From Chitinophagaceae bacterium (GTDB taxonomy: Bacteria; Bacteroidota; Bacteroidia; Chitinophagales; Chitinophagaceae), in contig JACFNM010000086.1 in NCBI GenBank assembly GCA_019454915.1, forward strand, positions 1 through 13,415: a DNA stretch of 13,415 bases, given 5' to 3'. Position numbers and translations under genes: made by a program. The notes under the pieces were generated by a model. The model saw only the letters and a program-made list of their open reading frames with translations. It was not told the origin of the DNA and ran no database searches. Position 1 is the stretch's first letter. Each line of letters starts with the position of its first letter. Of this stretch, positions 6,667 to 12,427 are shown one piece after another.

Positions 6667-7485
6667 ATGATTAAAGACTTAACCAAGCAAATATACGACA
6701 GGCAACAGGTGCTGGAAGATGTTCCACCCAACAGCACCATCGCCAAATGGGCATTAGACCTGATGCACCTGCTCTTTCCTGAAATGTCCGAGTTGAATTA
6801 TTCCTCACCCGCTGAAATAGAACAAGCCCTGGCTAAGTTAGAAACAGAACTTACAGCCATGCTGAATGCTACCAAAGCGTGTTGGGATTGTAACAATGAA
6901 TTGCTGTCCCGGCAATTCTTTAAATGTATTCCGGAACTATACCGGGTGCTGAATACGGATGTAAAGGCTATCATGGAAGGCGACCCGGCTGCCAAGAGTG
7001 AATTTGAGATAATCCGTGCCTATCCGGGATTCTACGCTTTATGCTTTTACCGGATGGCTCACCAGTTGCTGTTGCTTGACGTTCCTTTATTGCCCAGGAT
7101 TCTTACCGAGCATGCTCACTCAAAAACCGGTATTGATATCCATCCGGGGGCAAAAATAGGAGAGTACTTCTATGTTGACCATGGTACCGGTATCGTAATA
7201 GGCGAAACGGCCGAAATCGGTAACTATGTAAAATTATACCAGGGTGTTACGCTGGGGGCTTTGAGCGTGGATAAGAGTATGTCACTCATGAAAAGGCACC
7301 CTACCGTGGAGGATAATGTGATTATCTATTCAAACGCTACTGTTTTAGGCGGAGAGACAGTCATCGGTCACAACAGCATCATTGGTGGTAATGTGTGGTT
7401 AACTCATAGTGTACCTCCTGGTTCGTTTGTGTACCACAACACGAATATCATTATTGAAGAAAGGAAAACTAAAAATAAAGTATAA
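6667..7485 (+). CDS. cysE: Serine O-acetyltransferase (EpsC/CysE type)
   Basis: 272 residues. It acetylates L-serine with acetyl-CoA to give O-acetylserine, the first step of cysteine synthesis. An N-terminal helical domain (1-130) is followed by left-handed beta-helix hexapeptide repeats (about 155-245). Active-site residues align by spacing with E. coli CysE: D106 in GDPAA, D157 in TGIDIHPGA, H172 in VDHGTG. The flexible loop GALSVDKSMSLMKRHPTVED (197-216) is also typical. The tail ends IIIEERKTKNKV, without the terminal isoleucine used by CysE to dock into CysK. Its stop codon shares one base with the cysM start (TAATG), so the two proteins are made together. An upstream Bacteroidota promoter is present, so the pair forms its own operon. 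Confidence 0.95.
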   Translation: MIKDLTKQIYDRQQVLEDVPPNSTIAKWALDLMHLLFPEMSELNYSSPAEIEQALAKLETELTAMLNATKACWDCNNELLSRQFFKCIPELYRVLNTDVKAIMEGDPAAKSEFEIIRAYPGFYALCFYRMAHQLLLLDVPLLPRILTEHAHSKTGIDIHPGAKIGEYFYVDHGTGIVIGETAEIGNYVKLYQGVTLGALSVDKSMSLMKRHPTVEDNVIIYSNATVLGGETVIGHNSIIGGNVWLTHSVPPGSFVYHNTNIIIEERKTKNKV

Positions 7486-8357
7486 TGGCAACCGTAGTAG
7501 ATTTAGTTGGAAACACGCCGTTGGTGGAGCTCCAGAAGGTGAATCCCAATAAGAACGTTAGAATCTTTGCCAAATTAGAGGGTGATAATCCTGCGGGAAG
7601 CGTCAAGGATCGGCCTGTTCTGTATATGATAAAGAGAGCAATTGAAAGGGGAGACATTAAAAAGAATACCAAATTGATTGAAGCAACCAGCGGCAATACC
7701 GGCATCGCGATGGCTTTTGCTTCAAACCTGTTTAACCTGGAGGTAGAATTGGCTATGCCTGCTAATTCCACCCGGGAAAGGGTCTTGACGATGGAGGCTT
7801 ACGGAGCTAAAGTTACGCTGCTCGACAGTATTGAAGCGTGCCGCGATTATGCAGAAGAAAAAGCTTCTAAAAGTGATTTTTTCCTGTTGAATCAATTTGC
7901 CAACCCCGACAATGTAGCCGCCCACTATGAAACAACGGGTCCGGAAATATGGGAGGCCACCGGGGGTACAGTTACCCATTTTGTTAGTTCTATGGGTACC
8001 ACCGGCACCATCATGGGCTGTTCTCAGTATCTGAAAGAGAAGAATCCGAACGTGCTCATAGCGGGATGCCAGCCCACCGAAGGTTCGTCTATCCCGGGCA
8101 TCAGGAGGTGGCCGAAAGAATACCTGCCCAAAATTTTTGATCCGCAACGCGTGGACAGAATAATGGATGTTTCGCAGGAGGAAGCTATTTCTGCTACGCG
8201 CAAACTCGCGAAAGAAGAGGGCATCTTTGCCGGTATGAGTAGCGGGGGAGCCGCCGCTGCCGCTTTACGGCTGAGTGAGGAACTCGATTCCGGCGTGGTT
8301 GTATTTATTGTTTGCGATAGGGGAGACCGGTATTTGAGTTCCAGCCTCTTTGCATAA
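7485..8357 (+). CDS. cysM: Cysteine synthase B (O-acetylserine sulfhydrylase, CysM type)
   Basis: 290 residues. A PLP enzyme that converts O-acetylserine plus sulfide (or thiosulfate for CysM) to cysteine. Visible: LVGNTPLVEL (7-16); GSVKDRP (38-44) with the PLP-binding Lys at 41; TSGNTGIAMA (68-77), the substrate-binding loop; the glycine phosphate-binding loop MGTTGTIMG near 170; GIRRWPKEYLPKIFD near 205-220; and the CysM-type C-terminus VCDRGDRYLSSSLF. The DRGDRYLS ending and SVKDRP favour CysM over CysK. It is translationally coupled to the serine acetyltransferase, which supplies its substrate. It ends 4 bases from the stop codon of the convergent recF, leaving no room for a conventional terminator between them. 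Confidence 0.95.
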   Translation: MATVVDLVGNTPLVELQKVNPNKNVRIFAKLEGDNPAGSVKDRPVLYMIKRAIERGDIKKNTKLIEATSGNTGIAMAFASNLFNLEVELAMPANSTRERVLTMEAYGAKVTLLDSIEACRDYAEEKASKSDFFLLNQFANPDNVAAHYETTGPEIWEATGGTVTHFVSSMGTTGTIMGCSQYLKEKNPNVLIAGCQPTEGSSIPGIRRWPKEYLPKIFDPQRVDRIMDVSQEEAISATRKLAKEEGIFAGMSSGGAAAAALRLSEELDSGVVVFIVCDRGDRYLSSSLFA

Positions 8358-8361
8358 TCAT

Positions 8362-9444
8362 TTACAGTTCAATGATCTGAAAAGGTACGTCCAATTTAGA
8401 AAGGGAGGCGGACAGCCTGTCGCAGTGGGTGTCCGTGATAAAAACCTGGCTGTCATTTTCCAGGCACACTTTTTCAAGCAGGTTTGACATCCTCGTACCG
8501 TCTAATTTTTCAAACACATCATCTAACAACAGGATGGGCGCGAACCCTTTATGTTGTTTGATGGCTTCAAACTCTCCCAATTTTAAAGCAAACAACAGGC
8601 TTTTTTTCTGCCCCTGCGAGGCCGAATTTTTGAAAGAATTACCGTTGAGATTAAACTCGAGATCATCCCGGTGAGGACCCTGGGTTGTTCTTTGCATAGC
8701 AAAATCCCTGTCTCTGTTTTGTTGCAATAATTGATTAAAATCTATTGATTCCAAATTACTTTTATAGGTTATTGATAATTTCTCTTCAGATTGACAAATG
8801 GTCTGGTAACGTTCAGTAATCAAAGGGATAAACGTTCTCAAAAAATGGCTACGGTGAAAATAGACACTGTTTCCCGCGGCCACCAATTGCCCGGATATGA
8901 TGCCAAGCAGGTTTTCATCCAGCTTGCCGCTTTCTGCATACTGCTTTAACAGGCTGTTTCTCTGCTTAAGAAGCTTGTTAGAGTCTATCAAAGTCCGGAG
9001 ATATCCGGCGTCTAATTGAGTCAGCTTGTAATCGAGACATTTTCTCCTCTCCTCGCTGCCTTGTATGATGATGGCCATGTCATCGGGAGCAATCATCACA
9101 CAGGGAAATCTTCCGATGTGGTCAGCAAACCGGTTATAGTGCTCATTGTTCACGCCAAATTCTTTTTTGCCATTCTCTCTGAAGACTGCAGTAACCTGTA
9201 GGGAATTGTCTCCTAAAAGAAAATCTCCCTGGATCCGGAAACCCTGCTTTCCATATTTTGTGTTTTGAGCGTCAGCCCTTCCGAAGTAGCTTTTGGTGAA
9301 GCACAAATAATATATGGCATCCAACAGGTTGGTCTTGCCACTTCCATTCAATCCGCAAAAGCCAACAATATTACGGGTAAACTGGTATTGGTTTTCCTGG
9401 TAGTTCCGGAACTGGAATAATGATATATTATTTATTCTGAGCAA
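8362..9444 (-). CDS. recF: DNA replication and repair protein RecF
   Basis: 360 residues. RecF is an SMC-like ATPase that binds ssDNA-dsDNA junctions with RecO/RecR and helps load RecA at gaps. Seen: Walker A GLNGSGKT (31-38), the coiled and lobe-II region (about 130-250), ABC signature ASQGQKKS (275-282), Walker B ILLLDD (304-309), D-loop EKLDG (312-316) and H-loop TDTH (337-340). The start is a TTG forced by sequence: an in-frame TAG lies only four codons upstream, the codons between are not starts, and MLRINNISLFQFRNY is the normal RecF beginning. A perfect TAnnTTTG box ends 4 bases before this TTG, implying a leaderless or nearly leaderless mRNA. It is divergent from pdhA, and not next to dnaA/dnaN within this window. 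Confidence 0.96.
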   Translation of the reverse strand: MLRINNISLFQFRNYQENQYQFTRNIVGFCGLNGSGKTNLLDAIYYLCFTKSYFGRADAQNTKYGKQGFRIQGDFLLGDNSLQVTAVFRENGKKEFGVNNEHYNRFADHIGRFPCVMIAPDDMAIIIQGSEERRKCLDYKLTQLDAGYLRTLIDSNKLLKQRNSLLKQYAESGKLDENLLGIISGQLVAAGNSVYFHRSHFLRTFIPLITERYQTICQSEEKLSITYKSNLESIDFNQLLQQNRDRDFAMQRTTQGPHRDDLEFNLNGNSFKNSASQGQKKSLLFALKLGEFEAIKQHKGFAPILLLDDVFEKLDGTRMSNLLEKVCLENDSQVFITDTHCDRLSASLSKLDVPFQIIEL

Positions 9445-9448
9445 CGCG

Positions 9449-9456
9449 CAAAGCTA
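9449..9456 (-). promoter_or_regulatory. recF -7 box, 4 bases before the TTG start
   Basis: Leftward TAGCTTTG matches TAnnTTTG exactly. It ends 4 bases before the recF TTG, so transcription would begin at about the start codon. It also contains the in-frame TAG that bounds the recF frame. No TTTG is seen 19-21 bases upstream. Confidence 0.5.
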
Positions 9457-9542
9457 ATCGTATTCCGGAAAATAAAACTGAAAATGAGAATTTTACCGGC
9501 TCCCATCATGAATTTGGAATTTAGAAATTGATATTTAAGATA

Positions 9543-9563
9543 TATATTTGCTGCTTAATTTTG
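9543..9563 (+). promoter_or_regulatory. Two tandem -7 boxes before pdhA
   Basis: TATATTTG (9543-9550) and TAATTTTG (9556-9563) both match TAnnTTTG exactly. The second ends 4 bases before the GTG at 9568, so use of it would give a leaderless mRNA; the first would give a leader of about 10 bases. The nearest TTTG (9513-9516) is 26 bases from the first box, longer than usual. Confidence 0.5.
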
Positions 9564-9567
9564 TAAG

Positions 9568-10578
9568 GTGGCTACGACAGTAAAAGAATCAAAAAAATTT
9601 TCCAAAGACACGTACCTGTATTGGTATGAATTGATGCTCTTGTTGCGTCGTTTTGAAGAAAAGGCAGGACAATTATACGGAATGCAGAAGATACGCGGTT
9701 TCTGTCATTTGTATATTGGTCAGGAGGCCGTGGCGGCGGGCTGTATGACAGCAACCAAGCCTGAGGACATTTTCATCACGTCCTACCGCGATCACGGATT
9801 GGCAATTGCCAAGGGTGTAAGCGCCAAGTCATGTATGGCGGAGCTTTATGGAAAAGCTACCGGTTGTTCAAAAGGAAAGGGGGGTAGTATGCACTTCTTC
9901 GGGGTGAAAGAACGCTTCTTTGGCGGACATGGCATCGTGGGGGCTCAAATAGGCACGGGCGCGGGACTGGCGTTTGCAGAACAATATAAAGGAACGGATA
10001 ATGTGGTGCTTACTTTCTTCGGAGATGGCGCTGCACGGCAGGGTATTTTGCATGAAACCTTCAACCTGGCGATGCTGTGGAAGTTGCCTGTAGTGTTCAT
10101 TTGCGAAAACAACAACTACGCCATGGGCACTTCTGTACAAAGGACTTCCAACGTAATGGATATTTATAAGCTGGCAGACGCCTATGATATGCCCGGAGAC
10201 ACGGTGGACGGCATGGTACCGGAGGCCGTGCACGAGGCAATTGAACGAGCGGCAAAGCGGGCAAGGGAAGGTGGAGGCCCAACACTCATTGAAGTAAAAA
10301 CATATAGGTATAAAGGACATTCGATGAGCGACCCTGCCAAATATCGTACCAAGGAAGAAGTGGAAGAATACAAAGAGCGGGACCCGATAGAATATGCGAA
10401 AAATAAACTACTGAAAGTGTTTAAAGTCACCGAAGAAGAAATTGAGCAAATCAATGATCGGGTAAAAAAAGAAGTAGAGGAATCGGTAAAATTTGCAGAA
10501 GAAAGCCCGTGGCCGGACGATAGCGAACTGTTAAAGGATGTGTACGTGGAAGAGGACTATCCTTTTATTGTGGATTAA
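9568..10578 (+). CDS. pdhA: Pyruvate dehydrogenase E1 component, alpha subunit
   Basis: 336 residues, full length. With E1 beta it decarboxylates pyruvate using thiamine diphosphate and passes the acetyl group to lipoyl-E2. The ThDP/Mg2+ motif runs from GDGAA (152-156) to ENNNYAMGTS (180-189). Also present are RRFEEKAGQLYG (27-38), HLYIGQEA (47-54), SYRDHG (72-77), GKGGSMH (103-109), GGHGIVGAQ (119-127), and the loop YRYKGHSMSDPAKYRTKEEV (246-265). The GTG start is forced: the upstream in-frame TAA is four codons away inside the -7 box, and the next Met (23) is within the conserved fold. E1 beta and E2 genes are absent here, so pdhA appears as a single gene in the window. It depends on lipoate, made with lipA upstream. 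A branched-chain or acetoin dehydrogenase E1 is less likely. Confidence 0.94.
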   Translation: MATTVKESKKFSKDTYLYWYELMLLLRRFEEKAGQLYGMQKIRGFCHLYIGQEAVAAGCMTATKPEDIFITSYRDHGLAIAKGVSAKSCMAELYGKATGCSKGKGGSMHFFGVKERFFGGHGIVGAQIGTGAGLAFAEQYKGTDNVVLTFFGDGAARQGILHETFNLAMLWKLPVVFICENNNYAMGTSVQRTSNVMDIYKLADAYDMPGDTVDGMVPEAVHEAIERAAKRAREGGGPTLIEVKTYRYKGHSMSDPAKYRTKEEVEEYKERDPIEYAKNKLLKVFKVTEEEIEQINDRVKKEVEESVKFAEESPWPDDSELLKDVYVEEDYPFIVD

Positions 10579-10618
10579 TTATATACTATTAATTACTATT
10601 GCAACTAACTAAGAATTC

Positions 10619-10626
10619 TATTTTTA
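10619..10626 (+). promoter_or_regulatory. Near -7 box before the TPR gene
   Basis: TATTTTTA is one mismatch (final A for G) from TAnnTTTG and ends 4 bases before the ATG at 10631, the same spacing as at recF and pdhA. The 52-base AT-rich gap after pdhA would also permit read-through. Confidence 0.25.
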
Positions 10627-10630
10627 TACA

Positions 10631-11317
10631 ATGAGTACCATAAAGAAACACGATACCCATAAAGAGAAAGAAAAAGACGCATTGATTGAAGCGCAGGTCT
10701 TTTGGGCGAAGAATAATAAGGCTGTTATTGCCGTGCTTTCTGCCATCATTCTCCTGTGCGGCGGATATTTTGGATATAAGTATTTATACAGACTTCCGGA
10801 GGCGAAAAAGGGCGTGGAGGCGATTGCGAAGGCTCAGCAGTATTTTGCAATGGATTCCCTGCAGTTGGCTCTGAACGGAGATGCGAGAAATGCGGGTTTC
10901 CTCAAAGTCATGAGCAAATTTAAAGGCACGCCCTCCGCTAATCTTGCCAAACTTTATGCGGGAGAAATATATCTGAAATTAGGGGATTATAACAATGCTT
11001 TGAAGTATCTGAAGGAATTTGACGCTAATGGATCGGTGCAAACACAGGCTTTGGTGTATGGACTGATGGGTGATGCGCTCTCTGAGCTGAAGAAAAATGA
11101 CGAAGCGTTGGTGAACTACAAAAAAGCCAGCACCACATTCGAAGATAATGAAGCACTTTCCTCGGAATACTTATTCAGAGCGGCAAGTCTATATGAAGTG
11201 ATGGGAAAGAACCAGGAAGCCATCCAGCTCTACCGGGAGTTAAAAGAAAAATACCCCCGAACCGAAAGAGGGTATATTGCAGATAAATACCTCGGCAGAT
11301 TAGGCGCCACCGAATAG
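10631..11317 (+). CDS. Membrane-anchored tetratricopeptide repeat protein (YfgM-like)
   Basis: 228 residues. A charged, Lys-rich N-terminus (1-30) precedes one membrane helix (about 31-52, AVIAVLSAIILLCGGYFGYKYL). A periplasmic helical region follows with about three TPR units (104-131, 141-171, 177-211), showing pattern residues such as LAKLYAGEIYLKLGDYNNALKYL. The layout, cytoplasmic tail then single helix then TPRs, is that of YfgM-like proteins, which in E. coli work with the PpiD chaperone at the Sec translocon; that role here is inferred. Bacteroidota genomes commonly place such a TPR gene between recF and ribH; here it precedes ribH but pdhA separates it from an inverted recF. The stop codon lies in the loop of a strong hairpin (11303-11330). 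Confidence 0.85.
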   Translation: MSTIKKHDTHKEKEKDALIEAQVFWAKNNKAVIAVLSAIILLCGGYFGYKYLYRLPEAKKGVEAIAKAQQYFAMDSLQLALNGDARNAGFLKVMSKFKGTPSANLAKLYAGEIYLKLGDYNNALKYLKEFDANGSVQTQALVYGLMGDALSELKKNDEALVNYKKASTTFEDNEALSSEYLFRAASLYEVMGKNQEAIQLYRELKEKYPRTERGYIADKYLGRLGATE

Positions 11318-11330
11318 ATTCTCGGGCGCC
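11303..11330 (+). terminator. Hairpin across the TPR stop codon
   Basis: GGCGC (11303-11307) pairs with GCGCC (11326-11330) and CCGA (11310-11313) with TCGG (11322-11325), with a 2-base bulge and 8-base loop holding the TAG stop. A T-rich run (about 11346-11354) follows only after 15 bases, so it may be an imperfect terminator or a 3'-end stabiliser. It overlaps the perfect palindrome TCGGGCGCCCGA (11322-11333). Confidence 0.4.
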
Positions 11331-11366
11331 CGACTTCCATTTCATTAATTTTTTAGCGTTTTAAAC

Positions 11367-11384
11367 ATGATAAGTACTAATCAT
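11367..11384 (+). promoter_or_regulatory. Near-palindrome over the ribH start codon, with a tiny overlapping reading frame
   Basis: ATGATAAGTACTAATCAT is symmetric at 16 of 18 positions and ends inside the ribH ATG (11383-11385). It could be an operator-like dyad. Its first ATG opens a 7-codon frame (11367-11390, MISTNHG) that overlaps the ribH start in another frame. No function is established. Confidence 0.3.
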
Positions 11385-11898
11385 GGCTGAAATATCAAAC
11401 AGTAGATTATATAATTTTGACACAGGCATTCTCAAACAGAATGCCTGTGTTGTGATTGTCCGTACCGAATGGAATGCAGCCATCGTGGATAAGCTGGACG
11501 AAGGATGTACGCGTATTCTCGCGAAAAACCATGTAAAATATAGAGTGGTAAATGTGCCAGGAGCTTTTGAGATTCCCTTTGGTATAAAATCATACTGGAA
11601 CCAACATTCCGCTACCGAAGATCAACCGGACGCTTTTGTGGCCTTAGCCTGTATTATAAAAGGCGGGACCCCGCATTTTGATTACGTGTGTAAAGGAATT
11701 ACCGACGGCATCGTCCACCTGAATCTCAGCCTTCCGGTTCCAACCATTTTCGGCGTCCTCACCGTAGATTCCATCGAACAAGCCGAAGAAAGGATAGGAG
11801 GCGTTCACGGACACAAAGGAGAAGAAGCTGCAATTACTGCGCTGAAAATGATAACGTTAAATCAGACAGTTAAAATAAAAGATGAGTCATCACGATGA
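11383..11898 (+). CDS. ribH: 6,7-dimethyl-8-ribityllumazine synthase
   Basis: 171 residues, slightly longer than usual because of the N-terminal lead and a polar C-terminal tail. It condenses 5-amino-6-ribitylaminouracil with dihydroxybutanone phosphate, the penultimate riboflavin step, as a pentamer or capsid in the cytoplasm. Active-site parts: VIVRTEWN (24-31) with W30 in place of the Phe that stacks on the substrate ring, VPGAFEIP (58-65), KGGTPHFDYVC (93-103) with the proton-transfer His at 98, and EERIGGVHGHKGEEAA (135-150) with the phosphate-binding Arg at 137. A strong 13-bp inverted repeat lies over codons 13-23, just before the first conserved strand. The start is preceded by a near-palindrome. 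The upstream TPR gene is 65 bases away. The only other flavin-pathway gene expected nearby, none, is absent. Confidence 0.95.
   Translation: MAEISNSRLYNFDTGILKQNACVVIVRTEWNAAIVDKLDEGCTRILAKNHVKYRVVNVPGAFEIPFGIKSYWNQHSATEDQPDAFVALACIIKGGTPHFDYVCKGITDGIVHLNLSLPVPTIFGVLTVDSIEQAEERIGGVHGHKGEEAAITALKMITLNQTVKIKDESSR
11420..11450 (+). repeat. Perfect 13-bp inverted repeat with 5-base loop, inside ribH
   Basis: ACACAGGCATTCT (11420-11432), loop CAAAC (11433-11437), AGAATGCCTGTGT (11438-11450). A G.U pair could add one more step. The RNA hairpin begins 37 bases after the ribH start. No T tract follows, so it is not an intrinsic terminator. I saw no second copy in the window. Confidence 0.9.
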
Positions 11899-12006
11899 GG
11901 TTAATAGATTTTCTGATTTTTCTATTTAAGTTGAATTAATCGTCTTACTATCCTGATAATCAAATAAATATTGTAGTCTATATTAAATCTTAAATCTTTT
12001 CCCGGT

Positions 12007-12414
12007 ATGTCCTATTGGTTGGTAAAGTCCGAGCCTTTTGTCTATAGCTGGAGTCAATTTGAAAAAGACAAACGCACGTTTTGGGACGGTGTCAGAAACT
12101 ATGCTGCGAGAAACAATCTCAAAGCCATGAGAAAAGGAGACGAGGTATTTTTCTACCACAGCAACGAAGGACTGGAGATAGTGGGGATAGCACAGGTGGT
12201 AAAGGAGCATTACCCCGATCCTACGGCTGATAATGCTACCTGGGTGGTGGTAGACCTCAAACCCGTAAGAAAGCTGTCTAAACCGATAAGCCTATCTCAA
12301 ATAAAGGCAGATAAACGGCTGTCTAACATGGCGTTAGTGAAGTTAACGCGACTTTCTGTTCAACCGGTAACAGAAAAAGAATGGCAGATTATTCTGGATT
12401 TATCTGAACAGTAA
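12007..12414 (+). CDS. EVE domain protein (thymocyte nuclear protein 1-like)
   Basis: 135 residues consisting of one EVE domain. EVE domains are PUA-like folds that recognise modified bases in nucleic acids; the family includes human THYN1, and EVE domains are also fused to McrB-like GTPases in modification-dependent restriction. Signature segments are intact: YWLVKSEPFVYSW (3-15), WDGVRNYAARNNL (26-38), GDEVFFYHSNEG (44-55), IVGIAQVV (58-65) and LVKLTRLSVQPV (110-121). It stands alone, with no nuclease, GTPase or methylase beside it, so a housekeeping reader or processing role is more likely than defence; the ligand is unknown. The 108-base AT-rich gap upstream (11899-12006) holds only a weak inverted repeat (AATAGA/TCTATT, 11903-11926) and a tandem TTAAATC pair (11983-11996). 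It converges on purB, 13 bases away. Confidence 0.9.
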   Translation: MSYWLVKSEPFVYSWSQFEKDKRTFWDGVRNYAARNNLKAMRKGDEVFFYHSNEGLEIVGIAQVVKEHYPDPTADNATWVVVDLKPVRKLSKPISLSQIKADKRLSNMALVKLTRLSVQPVTEKEWQIILDLSEQ

Positions 12415-12427
12415 ACAAGGCAAAGTC

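Noticed and set aside
11318..11382. FMN riboswitch upstream of ribH
   Set aside because: The gap is only 65 bases and shows no RFN-like conserved multi-stem layout.
11983..11996. Tandem TTAAATC pair before the EVE gene
   Set aside because: Two 7-base copies in an AT-rich gap are not significant and do not match a known site.
12331..12376. Two small inverted repeats near the 3' end of the EVE gene (GCGTTA/TAACGC and TTTCTGTT/AACAGAAA)
   Set aside because: Short arms, inside coding sequence, no T run on either strand after them; likely chance.
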